Assembly: GCF_001968985.1 (NCBI RefSeq)
Contig: NZ_MOEN01000003.1
Span: forward strand, 25,877-89,876
Direction: 5' to 3'
DNA: 64,000 bases
Source: Desulfurobacterium indicum
GTDB lineage: Bacteria > Aquificota > Aquificia > Desulfurobacteriales > Desulfurobacteriaceae
The notes under the pieces: model-generated
The model's input: only the letters and a program-made list of their open reading frames with translations
Told to the model about the DNA's origin: nothing
Databases searched by the model: none
Program-made: the position numbers and the translations under genes
In this document: positions 53,503 through 63,578 of the stretch, piece after piece
How the letters are laid out: each line of letters opens with the position of its first letter
How positions within the stretch are numbered: position 1 is the stretch's first letter

Positions 53503-55016
53503 TAGTTGATAAAAATAAAGCTTCCGACATACTTATAGTTGCGGAAGGAACATATCCTTACGTAAAGGGGGGCGTAAGTTCCTGGATCCACAGCTTAATA
53601 ACGGGGCTATCCGAATTTAATTTCGGAGTAATCTTTCTCGGAAGCCGGGAAGAAGAATACGGAGACATAAAATATAGGTTACCGGAAAATCTCACCTACC
53701 TATCAGCAAATTTCATATTCAGCGATAAAGAAAAACCGCCACCAAAAATATTAAACTCAGATCCTGAAAAAATAGAAAAAGTAAGGGAACTTCACAAATG
53801 GTTTAGAAGAAGCGGAGAAAAACAGCTCCCCGAAACATGGAAAAAGCAAAAATTTTACATAAAAGAGGTGACAGAAGAAGAATTTCTATACAGCAGGGAA
53901 GCATGGGACTTTATAGCAGACAGCTACTTTGAACTTGCAGGTGATGTTCCCTTCATCGACTATTTCTGGACAGTAAGAAATATTCACGACCCTGTGTGGC
54001 GTGTAGCTTCTGTAATGGAAAATATGCCTGATACAAAAATTATCCACAGTCCATCTACCGGATACGCAGGATTCCTATCAGCAATGGCAGGAAGAGAAAA
54101 AGGACTACCATTTATCTTAACAGAACATGGAATATACACGCGAGAGCGAAAAATAGATATTGTAAATGCAGACTGGATTGCCGATAGAGGATTCTTTTTC
54201 CAGAAAGAAGTTGGAGAGATAGATTACCTTAAAAAAATGTGGATAAGTTTTTTCAGAGGAATTGGTGCTTTTTGTTACGACTCTGCAAACATAATCATTT
54301 CACTGTTTGAAGATGCAAGAAAACTTCAAATTGCCCTGGGAGCACCGGAAGAAAAGACAAAAGTTATTCCTAACGGAGTTAAAGTTAAAAATTTCCTGGA
54401 AGCCCGGAAAAAACACCCTCAAAATCCTCCTCCAATAATCGGTCTAATTGGAAGAGTGGTTCCCATAAAAGATATTAAAACATTCATAAAAGCAATGAGA
54501 ATTGTAATAGATAAAATGCCCAAAGCAGAAGGATGGATAGTCGGACCTACCGATGAAGACCCTGACTACTACGAAGAGTGTTTAAAACTTGTCAATGCCC
54601 TTAATCTCGAAAACAGAGTTAAATTCCTTGGCTTTCAGGACTTAAGAGAGATCTTCCCAAAAATAGGACTCACAACCCTCACATCCATAAGTGAAGGGAT
54701 GCCACTTGTCGTTCTCGAATCATTTGCCGCAGGTGTACCATGTGTAACAACAAACGTCGGTTCATGTAAACAACTGATATACGGCGGATTAAACGAAGAA
54801 GACATCAAAATAGGAAAAGCAGGTGAGATCTGCCACGTTGCAAATCCTGGAGAATTGGCAGAAGCATATATAAAGCTACTAAACAATAGAAAACTCTGGA
54901 AACAATACCAGAAGGCCGGCATAAGCAGGGTAGAAAAATTTTACGACTACGATATGTTTCTGAACAACTACCGTAATCTTTACAGGAGCTTCATCAATGG
55001 CAGGAATAGCATTTGA
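53496..55016 (+). CDS. pelF: Pel polysaccharide glycosyltransferase PelF
   Basis: A 506-residue GT-B (GT4-like) glycosyltransferase. The N-terminus ILIVAEGTYPYVKGGVSSWIH is a PelF hallmark; IGLIGRVVPIKDIKTFIKA and SEGMPLVVLESFAAGVPCV (EX7E) are in the C-terminal donor domain. It uses UDP-linked amino sugars (N-acetylgalactosamine in Pseudomonas) to make the polymer in the cytoplasm. It overlaps pelE by 7 bp and pelG by 20 bp. Confidence 0.95.
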   Translation: MVIVDKNKASDILIVAEGTYPYVKGGVSSWIHSLITGLSEFNFGVIFLGSREEEYGDIKYRLPENLTYLSANFIFSDKEKPPPKILNSDPEKIEKVRELHKWFRRSGEKQLPETWKKQKFYIKEVTEEEFLYSREAWDFIADSYFELAGDVPFIDYFWTVRNIHDPVWRVASVMENMPDTKIIHSPSTGYAGFLSAMAGREKGLPFILTEHGIYTRERKIDIVNADWIADRGFFFQKEVGEIDYLKKMWISFFRGIGAFCYDSANIIISLFEDARKLQIALGAPEEKTKVIPNGVKVKNFLEARKKHPQNPPPIIGLIGRVVPIKDIKTFIKAMRIVIDKMPKAEGWIVGPTDEDPDYYEECLKLVNALNLENRVKFLGFQDLREIFPKIGLTTLTSISEGMPLVVLESFAAGVPCVTTNVGSCKQLIYGGLNEEDIKIGKAGEICHVANPGELAEAYIKLLNNRKLWKQYQKAGISRVEKFYDYDMFLNNYRNLYRSFINGRNSI

Positions 55017-56379
55017 ACTTAAAAAAATATTAAAAGAAAATAAACTGACATCGTTATTTTTTGCATTTACATATTCAACCTCTCTTAGTGCCGGACCGTG
55101 GATAATATCTATTATAAGTATAATAATAGCAGGTATGGTTGCCGAAAGAACAACAGCCTCCCACGAAATGGTTAGGCAATATCAGATAGTTATAACTTAT
55201 ATAACCGCCTTTAGTCTCATACTGTCTGGCGCTTTTCAACTACTATTTACAAGATACGTGGCGGATAGGCTATTTGAAAAAGAACACGAACAAATCCTTC
55301 CCAACTTTATGGGAGTTCTCCTTTTAAATATGTTTATAGGCCTTACATTTGGCGTTTTCTTTAGTCTGTTTACATCACTAAAAGAAATCTACCAACAAAT
55401 GCCGTGGTTTGTCATTCTTTTCATCTTATCTCTGACTCTTATGACAGGTTTCTGGATAATAAACACACTGCTTACCTCTTTCAAAAGTTACAAATACATT
55501 CTTCTATCCTTCATCTTAGGATTTGGACTGATGATAATAACCGCTCCCTACTTTGGAAAATTTGGACTGAGCGGATTAATGCTCTCATATTTTTGCGGTG
55601 TAAGCATAATATTCTTAATGTTAATAGGATACATCTTTAAACATTATTCTTCTGAAAAACTTATAGAATTTGACTTTCTCAACCGAGACAGAGTCTATAT
55701 ATCTCTCGCATTTGTAGGACTCTTTTACAACGTAGCAATATGGGCTGACAAATTCGTGTTCTGGTTTTCAAACATAACAGGAGAATCGGTCATCGGACCT
55801 TTCAGAGCATCTATTGTTTACGATGTCCCAATATTCCTTGCTTATTTAGCAATAGCTCCGGGAATGGGTATATTCTTTTTAAAACTTGAAAGCGAATTCG
55901 CCGAGCACTATGACAGATACTACGCTGCCGTAAGGGAAGGAGAAACATTAGACAGAATATACGAATTAGGGCACGAACTTGTTGTAGCCGTCAGAACACT
56001 AATACAGGAAGTCTTCAGAATACAGGCAATTGCCGTTATTCTGATTTTTCTAATGGAAATAGTTATCTTTAAATTTTTTCACCTTTCTTTACTATATTTG
56101 CCCCTATTTAATGTTCTCCTTCTGGGAACATACCTCCAGCTCGTAATAATGGTAATCCTTTCCGTCCTTTTTTACTTCGATCTAAGAACTTACGCACTCT
56201 ACACAACACTTACATTTGCTATTTTCAACTTCCTGTTATCAAAGATAAGCATAATAGCCGGACCATTTTTCTACGGTTACGGTTTCTTCTTATCGCTTAT
56301 CATAAGCTTCCTTGTAGGTATATTTTTGCTCAGGAGGTTCTTGAATGAAATTCATTACAGGACTTTTATGCTTATTTAG
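54997..56379 (+). CDS. pelG: Pel polysaccharide membrane transporter PelG
   Basis: A 460-residue protein with about twelve membrane helices. The N-terminus AGIAFELKKILKENKLTSLF and FTYSTSLSAGPWIISI, and the middle FVGLFYNVAIWADKFVFWFSN and GESVIGPFRASIVYDVPIF, are PelG family regions. It is a MATE/MOP-like flippase that is believed to move the growing Pel chain across the inner membrane with PelD, E and F. It overlaps pelA by 35 bp. Confidence 0.93.
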   Translation: MAGIAFELKKILKENKLTSLFFAFTYSTSLSAGPWIISIISIIIAGMVAERTTASHEMVRQYQIVITYITAFSLILSGAFQLLFTRYVADRLFEKEHEQILPNFMGVLLLNMFIGLTFGVFFSLFTSLKEIYQQMPWFVILFILSLTLMTGFWIINTLLTSFKSYKYILLSFILGFGLMIITAPYFGKFGLSGLMLSYFCGVSIIFLMLIGYIFKHYSSEKLIEFDFLNRDRVYISLAFVGLFYNVAIWADKFVFWFSNITGESVIGPFRASIVYDVPIFLAYLAIAPGMGIFFLKLESEFAEHYDRYYAAVREGETLDRIYELGHELVVAVRTLIQEVFRIQAIAVILIFLMEIVIFKFFHLSLLYLPLFNVLLLGTYLQLVIMVILSVLFYFDLRTYALYTTLTFAIFNFLLSKISIIAGPFFYGYGFFLSLIISFLVGIFLLRRFLNEIHYRTFMLI

Positions 56380-59056
56380 CATTTTTATAGGAAACTTCGC
56401 ATACGGAGGAAACAAACCATCAGTGGCAGTAATGTATTCAAATCCTCCTGAAGAAATCCTTTACCTTTATGACTGGATAATCGTTGATCCTACAACTTTT
56501 GATATAAAATTCCATAAAGAAAAATACTATATGAAAAGGCATGGAAAAATCATAGCTTACGTAAGCTTAGGAGAAGACAATGAAAACCACATGCCCCAAA
56601 CATGCATTATAGGAAAGAACAACACTTGGAAAAGCAAAATAATAGATATACGAAAGCCAGAATGCCAGGAAAAAATCTTTAAAAGAATAAAAATACTCTC
56701 AAAAGATTACGACGGATTCATGCTCGACACACTGGATTCCTATCAGTTAGTTCTACCCAAAAAAGAATGGAAAAACTATGAAAACGCAGAAGCTGAACTT
56801 ATCCAAAAAATAAAAGAGCTATACCCTGAGAAAATTCTTATACTAAACAGGCCATTTCGCATATTCTCAAAAGTTAAAAAATTTATTAACGGTGTCGTGG
56901 CAGAGTCTCTGTTCTACGGACTGAATAAAAATCACGACTATATCAAAATGCCTGAAAATGGAACCCAATGGTTAATCAATAAATTAACAGGAATAAAAAA
57001 TTCAGGCATTCCGGTAATAGTTATCGATTATACTGACAACAGAACCGTTGCAATGCAGGATGCTGAAAAAATAGAAAATCTGGAATTTATTCCATGGGTA
57101 ACTGACAAAAATCTTAAACATATAGGTGAAGGAATTTACCATTTCATACCAAGAAAAATAGCCGTTATTTACGATGAAACGATAGATGATAACCCTGCTC
57201 ATCAAATGGCACAACTACCGCTTGAATGGCTGGGATACGCACCGGTTCTATTTAAGTACAACTCTAAAAACCTTCCTGAACTTGACGACTCGTACAGAGG
57301 CATTCTTATCTGGCTGATGAACGGAATCAAACCTGAAAATAGAAAAACTTTTGAAAATTGGTTATTAAAAGAAATTAAAACAGGAAAAAAAGTCTTTCTT
57401 GTAGATCCTTACAATCTGTTTGATTACAACTTTCTAAAAAGATTAGGCATTAAAGCTTTTGACAATAAAGCACCAGTAACAACAGAATTCAAACTTATAA
57501 AATCACCTGCGGACTTTGGATTTGAAATAGAAGGTAAGCCCGAGCCCACAGATATACTACTCAAACCATTCAATGGAACCCCCATTGTCAAATATGAAAA
57601 TCGAGTCGGACAACCGTTCGTTCCAGCTGCTCTTATGAACTGGGGCGGATACGCAAATCAGGATATCCTCATTAAAACTATGCAGGATATAACTTTGTGG
57701 GTTTTAAATCCGTTTTCTCTCTTCCAGAAAATTTACGGATATATACCAGCTTATGATGTAACCACGGAGAACGGAAGAAGAATAATGACCGTCCACATAG
57801 ATGGTGACGGATTTGAAGGGAAGGCAGACTTCCCGCCGTTTAAATTCTCAGGAGAAGTTATAAGAGATGAAATAATTAAAAAATACCCTGTTCCTCACAC
57901 AGCTTCTGTTATCGTAGGAGTAATAACCGACCTCCACCCAAAACTGTCAAAAAAATTTAAAGAAATAGCGAACAGCATCTTCTCTCTTAAAAACGTAGAA
58001 CCAGCAAGCCACTCATACTCTCACCCTTTTGACTGGTATGACACTTTAAGAATGTCAGAAGGCTTACCGCCCCAAAATAAAGGTCTTGAATACGGGCACA
58101 ACTTACCTATCCCAGGATATAAACCGTCGTTAAACAAAGAAATTATCTGGTCAATAAACTATATAAACAGATACTTAACACCGAAAAACAAAAAAGCGAA
58201 AGTTTTTCTATGGACAGGAGACTGCGTACCTCCGAAAGAAGCCATAGAGCTAACATACAGGGCAAAAGTTTACAACGTAAACGGTGGAGACACAAGCGCA
58301 ACATTTAATTCTCCATTTCTCTATCTGATCTCTCCTATGGGAATAAACAAAGGAAAATACTTTCAGGTTTATGCCCCTGTTCAGAATGAAAACATCTATA
58401 CAAATTTATGGAGAAATTTTGGTGGATACGTAAGGGTTATACAGACATTTAAGCTAACAGATAAACCTCGCAGATTAAAGCCTATAAACCTATACTATCA
58501 CTGGTATTCGGGACAAAAAATAGCCTCTCTCAAAGCATTAAAAAAAGTATACAAATGGGCTCTTTCCCAAAAACCTATACCCGAATATCTATCAAACTAT
58601 GCCCAGAAAGTAATGGAATTCAGAGGAGCCGCTTTAGCAAAGCGGAAGGGAAAATGGATTTTCAAAACCGCAGGCGGTTTAAGAACCATTAGAATCCCGG
58701 TATCAAAAGGTTATCCTGATATCAAAAATTCTAAAGGTGTTATTGGATACAGAAAAATAAACAACAGTCTGTATATAAATCTTGATAATTCTGGAAATTA
58801 CGAATTAAAATTCTCAAAAACGGACAAAAATCCTTTTGTAGTCATAGAATCAAATGGTATAGTAACAGACTTTAAAAAAGAAAAAGGAAATTATAAAATT
58901 TCTTTTAAGGGATATATTCCCCTTGAAATAACCATACGAGAGGAAGGATGTGATGTTAAATCTTCCGGGAATCCCGAAATTTTCAAAGAAGGAAGCATTA
59001 TCCGGTTCCGATTCAAAGAAAAGACTGGAAGTATTGAAGCAACTTGCAAAAATTAA
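56345..59056 (+). CDS. pelA: Pel glycoside hydrolase/deacetylase PelA
   Basis: A 903-residue periplasmic enzyme with signal peptide FITGLLCLFSIFIGNFAYG. Residues 24-265 form a GH114-like TIM barrel with the Glu in GVVAESLFYG (residue 187), probably the catalytic acid. A central beta domain follows. The deacetylase has the metal site HIDGDGF (Asp486, Asp488) and SHSYSHPF (His556, His560), spaced like the Pseudomonas residues. It partly deacetylates Pel and can trim it. Ribosome site AGGAGG. It overlaps pelB1 by 104 bp in another frame. Confidence 0.9.
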   Translation: MKFITGLLCLFSIFIGNFAYGGNKPSVAVMYSNPPEEILYLYDWIIVDPTTFDIKFHKEKYYMKRHGKIIAYVSLGEDNENHMPQTCIIGKNNTWKSKIIDIRKPECQEKIFKRIKILSKDYDGFMLDTLDSYQLVLPKKEWKNYENAEAELIQKIKELYPEKILILNRPFRIFSKVKKFINGVVAESLFYGLNKNHDYIKMPENGTQWLINKLTGIKNSGIPVIVIDYTDNRTVAMQDAEKIENLEFIPWVTDKNLKHIGEGIYHFIPRKIAVIYDETIDDNPAHQMAQLPLEWLGYAPVLFKYNSKNLPELDDSYRGILIWLMNGIKPENRKTFENWLLKEIKTGKKVFLVDPYNLFDYNFLKRLGIKAFDNKAPVTTEFKLIKSPADFGFEIEGKPEPTDILLKPFNGTPIVKYENRVGQPFVPAALMNWGGYANQDILIKTMQDITLWVLNPFSLFQKIYGYIPAYDVTTENGRRIMTVHIDGDGFEGKADFPPFKFSGEVIRDEIIKKYPVPHTASVIVGVITDLHPKLSKKFKEIANSIFSLKNVEPASHSYSHPFDWYDTLRMSEGLPPQNKGLEYGHNLPIPGYKPSLNKEIIWSINYINRYLTPKNKKAKVFLWTGDCVPPKEAIELTYRAKVYNVNGGDTSATFNSPFLYLISPMGINKGKYFQVYAPVQNENIYTNLWRNFGGYVRVIQTFKLTDKPRRLKPINLYYHWYSGQKIASLKALKKVYKWALSQKPIPEYLSNYAQKVMEFRGAALAKRKGKWIFKTAGGLRTIRIPVSKGYPDIKNSKGVIGYRKINNSLYINLDNSGNYELKFSKTDKNPFVVIESNGIVTDFKKEKGNYKISFKGYIPLEITIREEGCDVKSSGNPEIFKEGSIIRFRFKEKTGSIEATCKN

Positions 59057-60086
59057 AGTTTTTTCCAACACAGAAATTTTTGTTTTTGTCCTTTTGTTTA
59101 TAGTATTGGCTGCTTTTCTTTTTCCAAGAGGAGAACTTACCGAAGCCATATTAAATGGAAAGGAAAATTTAAATTTCGGACTTTCAAGAGTATACATAGA
59201 AAGCCTTCTTAAAATAAAAAAAGATCCTAAACTCATTATGGTATTAATAAAAAATGATATAAAGAGTGGAAACGTAAAAGAAGCAGAAAAACTTTTGCAA
59301 GAACTGGAAAAGTTAAAAAATTCACCAATTTCTAAAGAAGAACTTCTAAAATTAAAACTTGCAATCCTTGAGGAAAAATATGCTCTGGCAAGTCCGGATA
59401 GTAAAAACACCATCAAAAAACAGATCAAAAACACCATCAAATACTTGGTTGTGACAAATTTCAATCCAGAGACAATCAAAAAGATCTATAATGAAGCTCT
59501 AAAGCTTGGCTTCATAGACATAGCATATATTGCAGCAGACAAACTGGCAGCCGCAGACAAAAATCCGATAATCTGGCATAAAAAAGCATTTAAACTTGCC
59601 GTAACCCTTAAAAATTACGATGAAGCTTTCAAACATATAGATTTTTTAATAAATCACTCCCGGGGAAGTAAAAAAATAAAATTTTTGCAAAAGGCATTTA
59701 ATCTCTCGGTTGCAATAGGAAATTATGACAGAGGGTACCTCTACGGAGAACATCTTCTAAAGAGCAAAAACTTTTCCAGAAAAGATGTAAACACTCTAAT
59801 TAACATGGCGCTTGCAGTAAAAGACTACAACAGCGCATTCAAGTATGCTTATGAAGCCTTCAAAACAACCGGAGAGAAGTATTACTTCAAAAAAGCCATA
59901 CAAATAGCTCTCTGGGCAGGGAAAAAAGAGCTGGTGAAACATCTTATAACAAAATACGGAATGCACTATCTAAACGATCCTGACATGACACTGTTTTTAC
60001 TCAAAACATCTATGGCACTAAACGACAGAAATCTTTCTCAACAGCTTGCCAGTGAAGCCGTAAAAATCTACGGGGGTAAAAGGTGA
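58953..60086 (+). CDS. PelB N-terminal half: inner-membrane-anchored TPR protein
   Basis: A 377-residue protein with a cytoplasmic N-terminal arm (residues 1-42) ending in one membrane helix (EIFVFVLLFIVLAAFLFP), then periplasmic TPR helices to the end (for example NTLINMALAVKDYNSAFKYA). It corresponds to the first part of Pseudomonas PelB, which carries the same anchor and TPRs but continues into the barrel. Here it ends by GTGA overlap with the barrel gene, so PelB is split. I prefer ATG 58953 after GAGGAAGG to GTG 58950. Its first 104 bp also encode the PelA C-terminus. Confidence 0.75.
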   Translation: MLNLPGIPKFSKKEALSGSDSKKRLEVLKQLAKIKVFSNTEIFVFVLLFIVLAAFLFPRGELTEAILNGKENLNFGLSRVYIESLLKIKKDPKLIMVLIKNDIKSGNVKEAEKLLQELEKLKNSPISKEELLKLKLAILEEKYALASPDSKNTIKKQIKNTIKYLVVTNFNPETIKKIYNEALKLGFIDIAYIAADKLAAADKNPIIWHKKAFKLAVTLKNYDEAFKHIDFLINHSRGSKKIKFLQKAFNLSVAIGNYDRGYLYGEHLLKSKNFSRKDVNTLINMALAVKDYNSAFKYAYEAFKTTGEKYYFKKAIQIALWAGKKELVKHLITKYGMHYLNDPDMTLFLLKTSMALNDRNLSQQLASEAVKIYGGKR

Positions 60087-63000
60087 AAAAAATAAAAACC
60101 TTCTGGCTTTATGCCTGCTGTATCCTGGCACCATCAGTGGCTTTCGCCGGGAATAATGTCTATTCATGGCAACTGGGAACATTTAAAAACCGAATTCAGG
60201 CAGAAAAATTTCTTGAAAATTTACCCGAGGCATTAAAAAAGAAATCCTTTATCTATACAACAGATTCCGGGAAAATAACCGTCAGATTTGATATATCCAA
60301 AACGGTCAAAAAATTAAAACATGAGAAAAAATTACTCGAAAAATACGGAATTTCCGGTGCCTTTATAGCTCCAATGGATCTTAACAAACTGAAAAAACCG
60401 TCTTTAAAGAAAGAAAAAAGAAGCATTTATTATTCAATCCAGCTTGGAACATTTCAAACCTTCAAGCAAGCGGCTGATTTCCTTAATAAACTCCCTCAAA
60501 ACATAAAAAAGGAAGCATTCATATACCAAACCGACAAGGGACTCTACACCGTAAGACTTGGAGTATCGGAATCCATAAAACAACTTAAAAATCTGTCTAA
60601 AAAGCTTCCCCTATTAGGAATCAAAAATTTCTTCTTCGTCCCCACATCTATCAAAAAAATTGAAACAAAAACACATATTAGAAAAACAAAAAAAATTAAT
60701 AACCGGGAAGAGATTTTGAAAACCTCTCTATACATTTTCTTGGGCAATAACAACTTAAAAAAAGCTTACAAAGTCGCTAAAAGAGGAACTGAGCTTTTTC
60801 CGAATCACAAATTCTGGTGGGAATGGCTGGCGAAAATTTCCCTCTGGCTTGACAATCAACCGGAAGCACTGCAGGCTTATAAAAAACTATACTTTGATTT
60901 TAATGAAGAAAACGTATTTCACAAAACATATTCTCTTGCTCTAACCCTTGGAGATGATGAAGTTGCAAAACAACTTATAGAAGAAGAGATTAAAAAAGGA
61001 CATAAAATTTTATTTTACAAAGACCTGATTGCCTTCTTCCAGAAAATGGGAGATATTAACGAAGGGATAAAACTTGCAGAGAAGATTTACGGCAACAATC
61101 CGCAACTGATAAGAGAAGCCGCTCTTATCTACTGGTTCTACGGAGAAAAGGAAAAAGCACTGAAAGAACTACAAAAACTTAAAACACTTGGAAAATACAA
61201 CTATAATGATGCTCTGATAGAGGCAAAAATTTACATTTCCGATCGAAACTTTAATAAGGCGCTAAAAGTTTTAAAAAATAATGCTGCGTCTGTTCCTAAA
61301 AACTTCACAGACTACTGGCAACTTATGGGAAACCTCGCATGGGCATTGGGAGACTATGAAACGGCTGCCAGATCATCAGAAGTTTTGGTTAATACGGGAA
61401 AAGGACAGGACTTTGATTACTCAAGAATCGTCCTTTTCTACGCTTCAAAAAACCCTGAAAAAGCCATGAATTATGCACTGGAGGGATACAAAAAAACTGG
61501 AATAGAAGACTTCATGATAGACTTTTTAAGCCTTGCAAGTAAACTTAAAAAATGGCAACTGATTGTAAACACAATAGATTCCCTTCCGGAAGCTGAACGC
61601 AAGCAACTACTATCTGAAAACTATCCACTATCAGTATATGTTCTTGCTCTTTCAAATACAGGAAAGGTAGAAAAAGCTAAAAAATTGATGGAGATAGAAC
61701 TCCAAAAACGCAACAACAAAGAGCTTATAGAACAGTATATCTACTTTTTGATGGATAACCAGGACATAAAAGACCTTAAAAAAGCTATCTTTACCTACAA
61801 AAAATATGCAAAACTCAACCCTTATCCTTTTATAGCAGCTTATCTATACCTGCAAAATGGCAAAGAGGCGTTAAAACTCATAAGGAAAATAAAAATTCCA
61901 CCTTCCGATTTTTCTTTAATTTTAACAAAAGCCGACATTCTGGAACTTTACGGCAAATCTGAGGAAGCCGAAGCTATCAGGTTTAGATTATTTAAAAAAA
62001 TGAGAAAATTTATCAAAAAACAAGGAATCTTCAAAGATCCAGATGCCCTGGTATCCTACCTTCGGGTTGCAATGTATTACGAACCACCGGAAAAATTTGA
62101 AAAAGAACTTCAGTTATCTCAAAAATTTCTGCCTGAAAAGGTCTATAAAGAACTTTACTACTCCTTTTTAATAAAATCTGGCCAGACCGGCAAGGTAAAC
62201 TACGTAGTAACCAGACATCGGGAAGAAGTATCAAAATGGCTTCAACTAAACCTGGCACTTTACAAAGATGACCGCTACAAGATGATGGATTTAACATCTA
62301 ACTACGGCCCAATACTACCTATAAGAGACAGAGTAACTGCCCTAACCCTTGAAGGAAAACCGGGAAACGCTCTGAATACCGCTTTTAACGAACTGGAAAA
62401 CAACCCTTACGATGAAGAACTCTATAAACAGTTAAGAGATCTAAACACAGAATACAGAAACTACGGAGCTGTATCAGAAACATTTGAAGACCGCTCAGGA
62501 CTCTATGACATGAAAACCATCCTATCATTTAAATACGGAAGAAAGGGAAATGGAATATATTTTGGCATTGATCAATCAAACATAAAATTTTTAAACAAAA
62601 ATGACTATAAAGACGTATACGACAGATATGTCACAAACTTATACATAGAAAAAATCTTTTCACCAGAAAGCATAAAATTCAGGATTAACATCATTAAAAA
62701 TAAAGGTTTAAATTCTGGAATAACCTTAAGTTACAAAACGCTTCTCCATCATAGAACAGAAGCAAAAATAAAAGTTTCATCGGCAACCGCAGCCGATGAA
62801 TCAGTATATCTCATATCTGCCGGCTACAAAAGAAATATAAGTATTTCCGTTTCATATCCCTTCTTAAATTCTCTAACCATAACATCTAATATTGAATGGA
62901 ACAAATACTTTTCATCTGACAGGGAACAACTTGGAACAGGAATCAACCTTTACGAAGAACTACTATACAAATTAAGATCAGGATACCCCGACTTCACATT

Positions 63001-63358
63001 TAAAACATACATGTTAAAGACAATTTACAGCGAGAAAAATCATGTAAATACAGATGTTGACGATATGACTTACTATCCACCGGCAGATGCTATCCCCGAA
63101 AGCTCTTTTGAGACGGGAATCGGATTTGAGTTTGGCTATGAAAATATGTATAACTACGTAAGGGTATGGCGACCATTTTTTAATATAAACATAGGTTACA
63201 ATACCGTTTACGGATGGGGACTATCAACAGGAGGCGGAATAGGAGGCATGCTCGTCGGAAAAGACAATCTGAATCTGGGATTCAGTTATTCAATAAATCC
63301 ATCAGCAACAGGAGAGAAAATCTTAACTATACAGGTTAACTATAAGAAGTGGTTTTAA
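60083..63358 (+). CDS. pelB: PelB C-terminal half: SPOR-like repeats, TPR and outer-membrane beta-barrel
   Basis: A 1091-residue exported protein with signal peptide (TFWLYACCILAPSVAFAG). Residues about 25-100 and 112-190 are two similar SPOR-like units (VYSWQLGTFKNRIQAEKFL and YYSIQLGTFQTFKQAADFL), which in other proteins bind bare peptidoglycan. Residues 205-790 are TPR, and about 800-1091 form a beta-barrel with alternating strands ending in the typical aromatic tail YKKWF. It should be the Pel porin with its TPR scaffold for PelA/PelC. GTG start at 60083 with GGGGG upstream. Confidence 0.8.
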   Translation: MKKIKTFWLYACCILAPSVAFAGNNVYSWQLGTFKNRIQAEKFLENLPEALKKKSFIYTTDSGKITVRFDISKTVKKLKHEKKLLEKYGISGAFIAPMDLNKLKKPSLKKEKRSIYYSIQLGTFQTFKQAADFLNKLPQNIKKEAFIYQTDKGLYTVRLGVSESIKQLKNLSKKLPLLGIKNFFFVPTSIKKIETKTHIRKTKKINNREEILKTSLYIFLGNNNLKKAYKVAKRGTELFPNHKFWWEWLAKISLWLDNQPEALQAYKKLYFDFNEENVFHKTYSLALTLGDDEVAKQLIEEEIKKGHKILFYKDLIAFFQKMGDINEGIKLAEKIYGNNPQLIREAALIYWFYGEKEKALKELQKLKTLGKYNYNDALIEAKIYISDRNFNKALKVLKNNAASVPKNFTDYWQLMGNLAWALGDYETAARSSEVLVNTGKGQDFDYSRIVLFYASKNPEKAMNYALEGYKKTGIEDFMIDFLSLASKLKKWQLIVNTIDSLPEAERKQLLSENYPLSVYVLALSNTGKVEKAKKLMEIELQKRNNKELIEQYIYFLMDNQDIKDLKKAIFTYKKYAKLNPYPFIAAYLYLQNGKEALKLIRKIKIPPSDFSLILTKADILELYGKSEEAEAIRFRLFKKMRKFIKKQGIFKDPDALVSYLRVAMYYEPPEKFEKELQLSQKFLPEKVYKELYYSFLIKSGQTGKVNYVVTRHREEVSKWLQLNLALYKDDRYKMMDLTSNYGPILPIRDRVTALTLEGKPGNALNTAFNELENNPYDEELYKQLRDLNTEYRNYGAVSETFEDRSGLYDMKTILSFKYGRKGNGIYFGIDQSNIKFLNKNDYKDVYDRYVTNLYIEKIFSPESIKFRINIIKNKGLNSGITLSYKTLLHHRTEAKIKVSSATAADESVYLISAGYKRNISISVSYPFLNSLTITSNIEWNKYFSSDREQLGTGINLYEELLYKLRSGYPDFTFKTYMLKTIYSEKNHVNTDVDDMTYYPPADAIPESSFETGIGFEFGYENMYNYVRVWRPFFNINIGYNTVYGWGLSTGGGIGGMLVGKDNLNLGFSYSINPSATGEKILTIQVNYKKWF

Positions 63359-63541
63359 ATCCAAGCATCATCAGAAAAGCGAGAAAACTTACAACGGCGG
63401 AGAAAATAAAAGCAATATCTATACTGCAGGTTTGCCATAAGTAACCGGCAATTACAGAAGCCGGGAAAACAAAAATACCGAAAACAGTGTGATACGTTCC
63501 TATAACAGTTCCCTTTTCTATTGCTCCGGCAATATCGGTAG
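63336..63541 (-). pseudogene. Truncated MFS transporter 3' end
   Basis: The minus strand encodes a membrane segment reading TDIAGAIEKGTVIGTYHTV followed by FVFPASVIAGYLWQTC and another helix, typical of the last two or three helices of an MFS permease. Coding similarity stops near 63541, where the IS256 element begins; the other part of the gene is missing on this side. It converges on pelB, overlapping its end by 23 bp. Its 5' part may lie beyond the right edge of the window. Confidence 0.65.
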
Positions 63542-63578
63542 TGTACGATATTTTGTGTAAGCTTGAGAAATGGGATAA

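Noticed and set aside
59403..59441. Two copies of a 15-bp sequence in pelB1, 24 bp apart
   Set aside because: They encode NTIKK and NTIKY in a Lys/Ile-rich region, so they may reflect composition rather than a real repeat.
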